Source: CBDCNH01 sp965219015 (GTDB taxonomy: Bacteria > Pseudomonadota > Alphaproteobacteria > Rhodobacterales > Rhodobacteraceae). From it: DNA of 64,000 bases. The stretch spans positions 186,001 to 250,000 of the forward strand of contig CBDCNH010000005.1 in the NCBI GenBank assembly GCA_965219015.1, in the 5' to 3' direction. The notes under the pieces are model-generated. The model did no database searches, had not been told where the DNA came from, and was given only the letters and a program-made list of their open reading frames with translations. Below are positions 1 through 7,894 of this stretch, piece after piece (the stretch's first letter is position 1; every line of letters starts with the position of its first letter). Position numbers and translations under genes: made by a program.

Positions 1-488
1 GGCGCGCGCGGCCCGAAGTGCGCGAGGAGCCCGCCGATCACCGGACCGAGCACGAAGCCCGCGCCGAACGCCGCCCCGATCAGCCCGAAGTTCTGCGCCT
101 TCTTCTCGGGGGGCGAGATGTCGGCGATGTAGGCGGTCGCGGTCGATTGCGTCGCCGCCGTGATGCCGCCGACGATCCGCCCGACGAGAAGGAGCCAGAC
201 GAACGCCGCCGTCGCCATCACGAGGTAGTCCGCCGCCATCACCCCGAGCGACACGAGGAGGATCGGCCGGCGCCCGTAGCGATCCGAAAGATTGCCGACG
301 AGCGGGCCGAAGAGGAACTGCATCACCGCGAAGGCGGTCGACAGGATGCCGCCCCAGAGCGCCGCCGAGGCGAGGGTGCCGCCGGTCACGTCGCGGATGA
401 GGTCGGGCATGACGGGCAGGATGAGCCCGATCCCCATCGCGTCGATCACGATGGTGGCGAGGATGAAGATGACGGGAAGGCTCGACAT
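1..488 (-). CDS. MFS transporter of the TetA/DHA1 type, 3' part cut off by window edge
   Basis: The reading frame starts at the ATG at 488-486 and runs off the left edge without a stop, giving the first 162 residues. It shows four or more hydrophobic segments, starting with a long helix directly after the initiator. The major facilitator loop signature is present near residues 67-75 (GNLSDRYGRRP). Further on, the stretch GAAFGAGFVLGPVIGG resembles motif C of drug:proton antiporters, which points to an efflux pump rather than a sugar importer. The gene is transcribed away from the dehydratase at 522-1490, with 33 bases between them. The substrate cannot be told from this half protein. The assignment to MFS is firm and the TetA-like subtype is likely. 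Confidence 0.85.
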   Translation of the reverse strand, partial: MSSLPVIFILATIVIDAMGIGLILPVMPDLIRDVTGGTLASAALWGGILSTAFAVMQFLFGPLVGNLSDRYGRRPILLVSLGVMAADYLVMATAAFVWLLLVGRIVGGITAATQSTATAYIADISPPEKKAQNFGLIGAAFGAGFVLGPVIGGLLAHFGPRA

Positions 489-521
489 GTCCGGGGTGTA
501 CCGCCGGGGACGGGGGTGCGT

Positions 522-1490
522 CTACGGGAGGCTGCGGAGCGCCTCGGCGAACACGCGCGCATCGACGTTGCCGCCCGAGGCGACGACGATGACCGCGTCG
601 CCTTCGATGGCCTCGGGGCGGAACAGCGCCGCTGCGAGCGCCACCGCGCCGCCCGGTTCGAGGACGATGCGGAGCCGCTCGAAGGCGAGGGCCATCGCGT
701 GCAGCGCTTCCGCGTCGCTGACGGCGATGCCGGGGCCGGCACGTCGCGCGAGGATCGGCAGGGTCAGCGCGCCGGGAGCGGGGGTGAGGATCGCGTCGCA
801 GACCGAGGCCACGGAGGGCTGGTTGCGCTGCGGCGTGCCCGAGGCGAGCGAGCGCGCCATGTCGTCGAACCCCTCGGGTTCGACGGTGCGGACGCGGAGG
901 CCCGGCGCCTCGGCCTCGAGCGCCAGCGCGATGCCGGCCGCGAGCCCGCCGCCGCCGCAGCACACCAGCACGTCGGCCTGGCCGACACCCGCCGCCGCCG
1001 CCTGCGATGCGATCTCGAGGCCCGTGGTGCCCTGGCCCGCGATGACCTCCGGGTGGTCGAAGGGCGGGATCAGGATGAGCCCGCGCTCGGCGGCCAGGGT
1101 CGCCCCGAGCGCCGCGCGATCCGTAGCGGCGATGTCGTAGAGGACCACCTCCGCGCCCATCGCGCGGGTGTTCGCGATCTTCACCGCCGGCGCGCTTTGC
1201 GGCATCAGGATCACGGCAGCACGCCCCGCTTCGGCCGCCGCGCGCGCGATTCCCTGCGCGTGGTTGCCCGACGAGAACGCGAGCACGCCGTCAACCGCCG
1301 GCGGCAGCGCCGTGATCGCCGCCTTGGCGCCGCGGTACTTGAACGAGCCCGTGTGCTGCAGGCATTCCACCTTTATCAGCACCCGTCTGCCGGCGATGGC
1401 GTCGAGGAACGGCGAACCGAGCAGCGGCGTCGCGACGATGAAGGGCGCGATGCGATCGGCGGCCGCACGGATCCGCGCGATGTCGGTCAA
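522..1490 (-). CDS. PLP-dependent threonine/serine dehydratase-like enzyme
   Basis: This 322-residue protein is a fold-type II PLP enzyme of the serine/threonine dehydratase family, which eliminates ammonia from hydroxy amino acids to give keto acids. The Schiff-base lysine is K51 in the motif GSFKYRGA. The substrate-binding loop SGNHAQG and the phosphate-binding run CGGGGLAAG follow. There is no C-terminal ACT regulatory domain, so it is the short catabolic form. Threonine dehydratase, hydroxyaspartate ammonia-lyase and serine racemase cannot be separated from sequence alone. Its ATG overlaps the stop of the upstream alpha/beta hydrolase gene (ATGA), so the two are translationally coupled and probably share a transcript with the HAD gene. 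Confidence 0.85.
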   Translation of the reverse strand: MTDIARIRAAADRIAPFIVATPLLGSPFLDAIAGRRVLIKVECLQHTGSFKYRGAKAAITALPPAVDGVLAFSSGNHAQGIARAAAEAGRAAVILMPQSAPAVKIANTRAMGAEVVLYDIAATDRAALGATLAAERGLILIPPFDHPEVIAGQGTTGLEIASQAAAAGVGQADVLVCCGGGGLAAGIALALEAEAPGLRVRTVEPEGFDDMARSLASGTPQRNQPSVASVCDAILTPAPGALTLPILARRAGPGIAVSDAEALHAMALAFERLRIVLEPGGAVALAAALFRPEAIEGDAVIVVASGGNVDARVFAEALRSLP

Positions 1491-2299
1491 GGGATCTGTC
1501 CGAGAAAGGCATGAAGGACGCCAAGGCTTTCGGGCTCGTCAAGGAACGGCACATGCGCGCGGCCGAGCACGTCGGCGAAGAGCATGTCGGGCCGGCGGCG
1601 GCGCATCGCGGCTGCGGTGGCTTCGCTCAGCAGGTCCGAGTTGGCGCCGCGGATGAGCGCAAGCGGCATCCCCGCGAGCGCATCGAAGAGCGGCCAGAGG
1701 TCGGGTGGCGCCACGGCACCGCGCATGGTCTCGGCGAGGGCGGGATCGTAGGCGAGGATGAGGCCCGCAGGCGTTTCACGCCAGATGCGCGCGGCCTCCG
1801 CTTGCCAGCGGCCCTCGGGCACGTTGTCGAAGCCGGGCGTCGTGGCGAGGCGCGCCGCGGCAGCGTCGAGCGTCGCGACTTCGGGCGCGCGGCCGACGTA
1901 GGCGGCGATCCGGTCGAGCCCGGCACGGTCGATCTCGGGTCCGATGTCGACGAGGCAGACGCCCGCGAGCCGATCGCGCGCGGTGGCGGCGAGGAGCATC
2001 GCGATGAGCCCGCCGCGCGAGGTGCCGAGGATCGGCACGCTTCCGAGCCCGAGGTGATCGAGGAGCGCCACCGCGTCGGCGGCCTCCTGCGCCACCGTAT
2101 AGGTCGCAGGGCCGGTCCGGTCCGAGCGCCCGCGGCCGCGGTAGTCGGGGCGGATCAGGCGGCGGTGGCCAAGATGCGGGGCCACGTCATCGAAGGCGGT
2201 GCCGTCGCGCGTCAGCCCCGCCAGGCAGAGGAGCGGCGGGCCGTCGCCGTCGTCCCTGTAGTGCAGCCGGGCGCCGTCCGCCGCCTCGAAGTCCGGCAT
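1487..2299 (-). CDS. alpha/beta hydrolase
   Basis: The 270-residue protein has the alpha/beta-hydrolase layout. An oxyanion-hole strand region LLCLAGLTRDG lies near the N-terminus, the nucleophile elbow is GTSRGG, and a late histidine sits in the context GRAHVPFLDEP. It contains the PDYRGRGRSDR segment common in this family. It most likely hydrolyses a small ester or a ring cleavage product. The start was set at the ATG whose first base is the last base of the HAD stop codon (TGATG), which gives the usual family length. A longer open frame upstream is only a shadow of the HAD gene. The specific substrate is unknown. Confidence 0.85.
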   Translation of the reverse strand: MPDFEAADGARLHYRDDGDGPPLLCLAGLTRDGTAFDDVAPHLGHRRLIRPDYRGRGRSDRTGPATYTVAQEAADAVALLDHLGLGSVPILGTSRGGLIAMLLAATARDRLAGVCLVDIGPEIDRAGLDRIAAYVGRAPEVATLDAAAARLATTPGFDNVPEGRWQAEAARIWRETPAGLILAYDPALAETMRGAVAPPDLWPLFDALAGMPLALIRGANSDLLSEATAAAMRRRRPDMLFADVLGRAHVPFLDEPESLGVLHAFLGQIP

Positions 2300-2982
2300 C
2301 AGAGCGCCGCGAGGAGGCCGGGCAGGCCCGCGAGGTCCGGCAGGACATGCGCGGGCTGCCAGGGCAGACGGTCCATCGGCACGCGGGCACGGTTGACCCA
2401 GAGCGCGGTGAAGCCGTAGCCGGTGGCTGCCGCGGCGTCCCAGCCGTTCGCCGAGACGAAGAAGACCTGCCGCGGGTCGGTTCCGAAGTGCTGGCCGACG
2501 AGGTCGTATGCGGCGCGCGCGGGCTTGAACGCCCCGGCGTCGGCGACCGAGAGCACCGCGTCGAGATCGGGGGCAATCCCTGCCGATGCGACGGCAGCGG
2601 CCAGCAGTGCCGGCGTGCCGTTCGACAGGATCGCGGTGGTGCGGCTCGCATGGACCTCTCCGAGCGCGGCGGGAGCTTCGGGATACGCATCGAGCGTACC
2701 GTAGAGCGCCAGGAGCCGCGTGCGGAGCCCTGCGTCTTCGATGCCCTCGGCCTCGAGCGCATAGTCGAGGCCCGCTTCGGTGACGGCGGCGAAATCGGCG
2801 TGGCCGCCGGACGCCGCGAGGAGCCACGTATACGCGAGCTGCTTCTGCCGCCACGTTTCCGCAAGCCGCGGCCAGACTTCGCCGAGCCGCTCGCCGCCCG
2901 GCTCGGCGGCGGCGCGCCGCGCGGCGGAGGTCACATCGAAGAGCGTGCCGTAGGCATCGAAGACGCACAGGGTGATGGCCAT
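2299..2982 (-). CDS. haloacid dehalogenase, type II (HAD superfamily)
   Basis: This 227-residue HAD-fold hydrolase has the nucleophile D9 in the motif FDAYGTLFDV, the motif II sequence LSNGTP, and the type II haloacid dehalogenase signature FVSANGWD late in the protein. These three together are typical of L-2-haloacid dehalogenases, which convert 2-haloacids to hydroxyacids through an aspartyl ester. The start at the ATG 2982-2980 leaves only a few residues before the catalytic strand, as is usual in this family. It is the first gene of a three-gene overlapping operon with the hydrolase and the dehydratase. Many enzymes of this subfamily act on other small substrates in vivo, so the natural substrate stays open. 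Confidence 0.85.
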   Translation of the reverse strand: MAITLCVFDAYGTLFDVTSAARRAAAEPGGERLGEVWPRLAETWRQKQLAYTWLLAASGGHADFAAVTEAGLDYALEAEGIEDAGLRTRLLALYGTLDAYPEAPAALGEVHASRTTAILSNGTPALLAAAVASAGIAPDLDAVLSVADAGAFKPARAAYDLVGQHFGTDPRQVFFVSANGWDAAAATGYGFTALWVNRARVPMDRLPWQPAHVLPDLAGLPGLLAAL

Positions 2983-3074
2983 GACGGATCGTCGCACAGG
3001 TCCGCGCCGGGCGGAAGCGGCGATGTCGGTGTGGCCTTTGCCTAACCTTCCAAGGTTAGCACAATGCCGAAGTG

Positions 3075-3863
3075 TCAGAGGTTGGCAGGCTGCGGCATCC
3101 CGAGGATGTGGTACCCGCCGTCGACGCGGACGATCTCGCCCGTCGTGCAGGCGCCGGCGTCCGAGGCGAGCCAGACCGCGGTTCCGCCGATGGCGCCGAG
3201 CGTGCCGTTGGTCCGCAAGGGGGCGTTGGCCTCCGTGTGCCGGAACGTCGCGCGCGCGCCGCCGATGGCCGCGCCGGCGAGCGTCTTGACCGGGCCGGGC
3301 GAGATCGCGTTGACGCGGATCCGGTCCGGCCCGAGATCGTTGGCAAGATAGCGCACCGAGGCCTCGAGCGCTGCCTTGGCGACGCCCATCACGTTGTAGA
3401 ACGGCGTCACGCGGTTCGAGCCCTGGTAGGTCAGCGTGAGGAGCGTGCCGCCGTCGGGCATCAGCGCCGCGGCCCTGCGCGCCACGTCGATGAACGAGTA
3501 GCACGAGATGCAGAGCGAGTTCTGGAAGTTGGCGCGGCTGGTGTTGAAGAACCGGCCCGCGAGTTCGTGCTTGTCCGAAAACGCGATGGCGTGGACCAGG
3601 AAGTCGATCGTGCCCCACTCGGCGGCGAGGCGCGCGAAGGCCGCGTCGAGCGAGGCATCGTTCATCACATCGGCGTCGACGAGGATGCCCGATCCGAGCG
3701 ACGCCGCCAGCGGCTGCACACGCTTGCCGAACGCCTCGCCCTGATACGTGAATGCGAGCTCCGCCCCTGCCGCCGCCATCGCCTGCGCGATGCCCCAGGC
3801 GATCGAGCGCTCGTTCGCGACCCCCATGATGAGCCCGCGCTTGCCCGCCATCATCTGTGTCAT
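3075..3863 (-). CDS. fabI: enoyl-[acyl-carrier-protein] reductase (NADH)
   Basis: FabI carries out the last reduction of each fatty acid elongation cycle. The 262-residue protein is a classical FabI of the short-chain dehydrogenase fold. The nucleotide-binding segment GVANERSIAWGIA is at residues 14-26, and the catalytic residues Y146, Y156 and K163 fall at the same numbers as in E. coli. The start ATG overlaps the stop of fabB (ATGA), which makes it the third gene of a fabA-fabB-fabI operon. A nearer in-frame ATG (residues 4 and 5 are both Met) could also serve, but the overlap start fits the operon style. Confidence 0.95.
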   Translation of the reverse strand: MTQMMAGKRGLIMGVANERSIAWGIAQAMAAAGAELAFTYQGEAFGKRVQPLAASLGSGILVDADVMNDASLDAAFARLAAEWGTIDFLVHAIAFSDKHELAGRFFNTSRANFQNSLCISCYSFIDVARRAAALMPDGGTLLTLTYQGSNRVTPFYNVMGVAKAALEASVRYLANDLGPDRIRVNAISPGPVKTLAGAAIGGARATFRHTEANAPLRTNGTLGAIGGTAVWLASDAGACTTGEIVRVDGGYHILGMPQPANL

Positions 3864-5098
3864 GTCGCCTGTCCCTCAAACGCGCTGAAGATCAGCGTCG
3901 CGTTGGTGCCACCGAAGCCGAAGCTGTTGGAGAGCACGCTGTCGATCGTCACGCCGTCGCGGCGCTCGGTGACGATCTCCTCCGGGCGGAACGCGGGGTC
4001 GAGGTCGGTCACGTTGGCGGAGGCCGCGATGAAGCGGCCCTGCAGCATCAGGATCGAGTAGATCGCCTCGTGGACGCCGGTGGCGCCGAGGCTGTGGCCC
4101 GTCAGCGACTTCGTCGAGGCGATGGGCGGAGTGCTGCCGTCGCCGAAGACGCGGCGGATCGCCTCCACCTCGGTGATGTCGCCGATCTGCGTCGAGGTGC
4201 CGTGCGCGTTGATGTAGCCGACGCTGCGGCCCGCGGGCAGCGTCGCGAGCGCGAGCCGCATCGAGCGCTCGCCGCCCTCGCCGGAGGGGGCCACCATGTC
4301 GTGTCCGTCCGATGTTGCGCCGTAGCCCGTGACCTCGGCGTGGATCGTGGCGCCCCGCGCGCGGGCGTGCTCGAGCTCCTCGAGCACCACGACGCCGCCG
4401 CCGCCCGCGATCACGAAGCCGTCGCGCGCGGTATCGAACGGCCGCGAGGCAAGCTCCGGCGTCGCGTTGAACTTCGACGACATCGCGCCCATCGCGTCGA
4501 AGAGGCACGACAGCGTCCAGTCGAGCTCCTCGCCGCCGCCGGCGAACACGATGTCCTGCTTGCCCATCTGGATCTGCTCGACGCCGTTGCCGATGCAATG
4601 CGCCGAGGTCGAGCAGGCCGACGTGATCGAATAGTTGATGCCCTTGATGCGGAACGGCGTCGCGAGGCAGGCCGAGTTCGTGGACGACATGCAGCGCGTC
4701 ACCATGAACGGGCCCATCTTCTTCGGCGAGCCCTTCTGCTTCACGGCCATGAACGCGGTGAAGAAGTTGGCCGTCGACGGGCCGCCCGAGCCCATGATGA
4801 GCCCGGTGCGCGGGTTCGAGACGTCGGACGGGTCGAGGCCCGCGTCGGCGATGGCGTCCTCCATCGCGATGAAGTTCCACGCGGCTCCCTCGCCCATGAA
4901 GCGCAGGTTGCGCTTGTCGATGCGGTCCTCGATCGCGATCCGCGGTGCGCCGTGGACCTGGCAGCGGAACCCGTTCTCGGCATAGACGGGCGCTGCAACG
5001 ATCCCCGAGCGGCCCGAACGGAGGCTCTCGCCGACCTCGGCGACCGAGTTGCCGATGGGCGAGACGATGCCCATCCCGGTGACGACGACACGGCGCAT
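3860..5098 (-). CDS. fabB: beta-ketoacyl-ACP synthase I
   Basis: FabB condenses malonyl-ACP with cis-3-decenoyl-ACP and is the elongation enzyme needed for unsaturated fatty acids. The 412-residue protein has a two-lobed thiolase fold with the active-site cysteine C162 (TSACSTSAHC), H299 in NAHGTST, and K330/H335 in KSLTGHS. The cysteine context and the pairing with fabA mark it as FabB rather than FabF. It lies 43 bases after fabA and overlaps fabI by four bases, so the three genes supply the anaerobic unsaturated fatty acid route as one unit. Confidence 0.96.
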   Translation of the reverse strand: MRRVVVTGMGIVSPIGNSVAEVGESLRSGRSGIVAAPVYAENGFRCQVHGAPRIAIEDRIDKRNLRFMGEGAAWNFIAMEDAIADAGLDPSDVSNPRTGLIMGSGGPSTANFFTAFMAVKQKGSPKKMGPFMVTRCMSSTNSACLATPFRIKGINYSITSACSTSAHCIGNGVEQIQMGKQDIVFAGGGEELDWTLSCLFDAMGAMSSKFNATPELASRPFDTARDGFVIAGGGGVVVLEELEHARARGATIHAEVTGYGATSDGHDMVAPSGEGGERSMRLALATLPAGRSVGYINAHGTSTQIGDITEVEAIRRVFGDGSTPPIASTKSLTGHSLGATGVHEAIYSILMLQGRFIAASANVTDLDPAFRPEEIVTERRDGVTIDSVLSNSFGFGGTNATLIFSAFEGQAT

Positions 5099-5141
5099 GC
5101 CGCTCCTCCCTATCCGCGATCTCCGTGTCGACGGTCCGAGG

Positions 5142-5657
5142 TCAGTCCGTGAACAGGCCGACCTTCATATCGGTGGTGGTGTAGATTTCCTTGCCGTCGG
5201 CGAGGACGCGCCCGTTGGCGAGGCCGAGCTTCAACTTACGGTCGATGACGCGGGTGAAATCCACGATGTAGGTGACGAGCCGGTTGGCGGGCGTCACCAT
5301 GTCGGTAAACTTGACCGCGCCGACCCCGAGCGCCCGGCCGCGCCCCGGCATCCCGCGCCAGGCGAGGTTGAAGCCGGTAAGCTGCCACAGCGCGTCGAGC
5401 CCGAGGCAGCCCGGCATCACCGGGTCGCCCGGAAAGTGGCAGGGAAAGAACCACAGCGTCGGCTCGATGTCGAACTCGGCCACGACATGGCCGCGGCTCT
5501 CGGTGCCGCGGTCGGCCGAGATGTCGATCACGCGGTCCATCATCAGCATCGGCGGTTCGGGAAGTTGCGCGTTGCCCGGGCCGAAGAGCTCGCCGCGGGC
5601 GCATTTGAGCAGGTCGTCGCGGTCGAAGCTGGTGGCGGTCTGCGGCATCCGGGCCAT
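5142..5657 (-). CDS. fabA: 3-hydroxydecanoyl-ACP dehydratase/isomerase
   Basis: FabA dehydrates 3-hydroxydecanoyl-ACP and isomerises the product to the cis-3 enoyl form, which is the branch point to unsaturated fatty acids. The 171-residue protein has the hot-dog fold signature FPCHFPGDPVMPGCLGLDAL, with catalytic H74 and D88 matching H70 and D84 of E. coli. Its length agrees with the family. It is the first gene of the fab operon. A sigma-70 type promoter (5691-5718) lies just upstream in the interval it shares with the divergent irr gene. Confidence 0.97.
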   Translation of the reverse strand: MARMPQTATSFDRDDLLKCARGELFGPGNAQLPEPPMLMMDRVIDISADRGTESRGHVVAEFDIEPTLWFFPCHFPGDPVMPGCLGLDALWQLTGFNLAWRGMPGRGRALGVGAVKFTDMVTPANRLVTYIVDFTRVIDRKLKLGLANGRVLADGKEIYTTTDMKVGLFTD

Positions 5658-5690
5658 CGCCCCCTCGGTCCATCCGTCGTTCGCGCCTGT

Positions 5691-5718
5691 CTATAACTTG
5701 CGTACGCACGGAAGCAAG
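5691..5718 (-). promoter_or_regulatory. predicted sigma-70 promoter of the fabA operon
   Basis: On the minus strand a -35 element TTGCTT (5713-5718) and a -10 element TATAGA (5691-5696) are separated by 16 bases. This would place the transcription start about 27 bases before the fabA ATG. The spacer contains the perfect 8-base palindrome GCGTACGC (5701-5708), a possible operator half-way between fabA and irr. The same -35/-10 pair occurs in front of rpsA. No experiment supports it. Confidence 0.5.
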
Positions 5719-5802
5719 CGCGAGGCCATGCCGGGCAGCCGGGTCGGTGGCGCACGGGATTATCATTTGCCCCCCGGCCCTTCGCGGCATATGTGCTGGG
5801 CG

Positions 5803-6219
5803 ATGGATGAGATGGCACTCTCGCGGGGCGAAGCGTGGCTGGCGGCGGGCGGGCTCCGTCCGACACGGCAGCGGCTCGCCATCGCCACGGTCCTCGTCGG
5901 CGACGGTCTCGACCGGCACGTGACGGCGGAGGGCGTGTTCGACGCGGCCGCGCGCGCGGATGCCCGCGTGTCGCTGGCGACCGTCTACAACACGCTGCGC
6001 GCGTTCTGCACGGCGGGCCTCGTGCAGGAGGTCACGGTCGACGGCACCAAGAGCTACTTCGACACGCGGACCGACGATCATCCGCATTTCTACTGGGAGT
6101 CGACCGGCGCGCTGACCGACGCGCCCGCCGATCGGCTCCGCATCGTCGGTCTGCCGGACGCACCTGCGGGCACCGAGGTCGCGCGCGTCGACGTGGTGAT
6201 CCGGCTGCGCGACCGCTAG
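5803..6219 (+). CDS. irr: Fur-family iron response regulator Irr
   Basis: The 138-residue protein has the Fur winged-helix start (RPTRQRLAIATVL, then SLATVYNTLRAF as the recognition helix region). The C-terminal half has the FDTRTDDHPHFYWES segment that marks Irr, the heme- and iron-sensing regulator of alphaproteobacteria, rather than Fur or Zur. The cysteine pairs of Fur zinc sites are absent. Irr normally represses heme and iron-consuming genes under iron limitation. The ATG at 5803 was chosen; an in-frame ATG at 5791 is possible and neither has a strong ribosome binding site. The divergent arrangement with fabA is a recurring neighbourhood in this bacterial group. Confidence 0.88.
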   Translation: MDEMALSRGEAWLAAGGLRPTRQRLAIATVLVGDGLDRHVTAEGVFDAAARADARVSLATVYNTLRAFCTAGLVQEVTVDGTKSYFDTRTDDHPHFYWESTGALTDAPADRLRIVGLPDAPAGTEVARVDVVIRLRDR

Positions 6220-6264
6220 GCCGCGGGCCGTTCGGTCTCCGGCGCGTCCGCGATCCTGACGGGA

Positions 6265-7059
6265 TCAGGTCCGCTCCGAGGTAAGGGTCCACGCCGATGA
6301 CGGCGTCTCGAAGTCGGCCCTGCCGTCGCCGGTCGTGTCTCCCGTCAGCGCGCCATCCGCAAGGCGGAGCACGCCCGGCTTGCCGTCGAACGCGGCGGCA
6401 CCGGTGAAGGTGAACGCCTGACCGTCGGAGAAGAGCGTGTTGGCGTCGCTGCCCTGCACGACGTCCCGAACGATGTCGCGCCCCCGGCACCGCGTCCGTC
6501 GCGTCCCGGAAGATGAACCGGTCGGTGCCTTCGCCGCCGACGCGTTCGTCGGCTCCCGCGCCGCCGTAGCGGACGTCGTGTTCGTCGCCGCCGAAGAGCC
6601 GGTCGTCGGCGTCGAGGCCGAAGATGCCGTCGCCGCCGCCCAGTTCCCGCAAGGTGGTGTCGTTGCCGCCGCGGATGAAGGCGACCGGACCGAGAACCGT
6701 GTCGAAGCCCGCGTCGGCGTCCTCGACGACACGGTCGCCGGCGTCGTCCAGGGTGTAGCGGTCGTCGCCGAGACGCCCGAGCATGCGGTCGCCACCTTCG
6801 CCGCCGTCGATGCTGTCCCGCGTTGCCGGTGCCCGATAGAGGGGCGTTGCCGTATCGGTCATGCAGGAGCACCAGGCGCTCGACGTTGGCGCCGCCTCCT
6901 CGATGACCTGGTCGCCCGCATCATCGACGCCGTAGCTGTTGCTGCCCGCGCCGCCGGTCATCACGTCGCGGCCGGCGCCGCCGACACGGACAGCGCCTCC
7001 CCGGTGTGCGTGTTGGCGCCCGCATTGGCGGCGATGGCGTCGCGATGAAAGGTGCCCAT
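6265..7059 (-). pseudogene. decayed RTX calcium-binding protein gene
   Basis: Pieces of a haemolysin-type calcium-binding (RTX) protein are readable in three alternating frames. An N-terminal piece starts at the ATG 7059-7057. Glycine/aspartate nonapeptide-like repeats follow, such as GGEGGDRMLGRLGDD and YGGAGADERVGGEGTDRF. The C-terminal end is of the serralysin type (DIVRDVVQGSDANTLF to the stop at 6265). The frame changes at about 6962, 6888, 6832 and 6482, so no single protein can be made. Intact relatives are secreted by type I systems, but no exporter lies nearby. The gene is convergent with irr and downstream of eutC. Each segment is clear enough that decay seems recent, although clustered sequencing errors are a formal alternative. 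Confidence 0.75.
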
Positions 7060-7088
7060 TCCGTGCAGTGAGGCCGCCGCGAGTGCAG

Positions 7089-7104
7089 TCGGGTTCCGAC
7101 CCGA
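7089..7104 (-). terminator. short hairpin after eutC
   Basis: A perfect 6-base stem (TCGGGT with ACCCGA) closes a four-base loop TCCG, 41 bases downstream of the eutC stop. No T-run follows on the minus strand. It is at best a weak terminator or RNA-stabilising hairpin. Confidence 0.25.
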
Positions 7105-7144
7105 ACCAGGAGGAAACAGGCTCTTCCGGGCGGTTCGCCTGCCG

Positions 7145-7894
7145 CTACCGTCCGCCCGCGTCGAGCGCGGCGAGCGCGGACTTGAGCCCGGTTCCCGAGA
7201 GCCGCGCGCGAAGGATGTCGAGGGCGAGGCGGGCGATCGTCTCGGTCGCGGCAGAAACTGGCAACCCACGGGCGCGGATGTTCGATACGCAGTTCCGCAT
7301 GGCGTCGGGCGTGCCCACCCGCGGGCGGTGGGTGAGGTAGGCGCCCAGACTGTCGGCGGCGGTCAGGCCGGGCCGCTCGCCGATGAGGACGATGGCGAGC
7401 CGGGCGCCGAGCGCCGCGCCCACCCCGTCGCCGAGCGCCACGCGGGCCTGGCGGGCGATGACGATCGGCCCGAGCGACAGGCCGAGGCCAAGGAGGCGCT
7501 CCGCCAGCCCGAGGATGAGCGGTGCTGCGTTGAGTTCGAGGGCGCGCGCGGAGAGCCCGTCGGCCGCCACGATCACCACGTCCGCGCCATGACGTGTCCT
7601 CGCGAGGCGATGCAGCGCGTCCTCGCAGAGCATGCGTCCGAGGTCGGGACGGCGGATGTAGCTCGCACGGTCGGGTGCTCGGCTTGCGACGCGGAGTGTT
7701 TCCAGATCGCCGAGCGCCGCCTCGAGCGCGTCCGCGTCGAACGCCGACCACACCGCCTCGCGGGCGCGGGCATGGTCGAGCGCGAAGGCCTGCGCGACGC
7801 GGGTGGGCACGCCCGCGCCGAAGCGGCCGAGCGCCACCCGCGCGTCGGTCAGCGCCCTGAGGTCGGGGATTGGTGCCGGGCGGTCAGCGGGCAA
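7145..7894 (-). CDS. eutC: ethanolamine ammonia-lyase small subunit
   Basis: EutC is the light subunit of the adenosylcobalamin-dependent lyase that splits ethanolamine into acetaldehyde and ammonia. Recognisable conserved parts are GERPGLTAADSLGAYLTHRP and the segment CVSNIRARGLP near the C-terminus. The start is uncertain. The TTG at 7894-7892, 10 bases inside the end of eutB and preceded by GGAG, gives 249 residues. The next upstream ATG (7960) would add 22 residues and overlap eutB deeply, with a non-conserved, arginine-rich extension. The gene follows eutB directly, and the two subunits form the holoenzyme. No other eut genes or carboxysome-like shell genes are visible here. Confidence 0.88.
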   Translation of the reverse strand: MPADRPAPIPDLRALTDARVALGRFGAGVPTRVAQAFALDHARAREAVWSAFDADALEAALGDLETLRVASRAPDRASYIRRPDLGRMLCEDALHRLARTRHGADVVIVAADGLSARALELNAAPLILGLAERLLGLGLSLGPIVIARQARVALGDGVGAALGARLAIVLIGERPGLTAADSLGAYLTHRPRVGTPDAMRNCVSNIRARGLPVSAATETIARLALDILRARLSGTGLKSALAALDAGGR

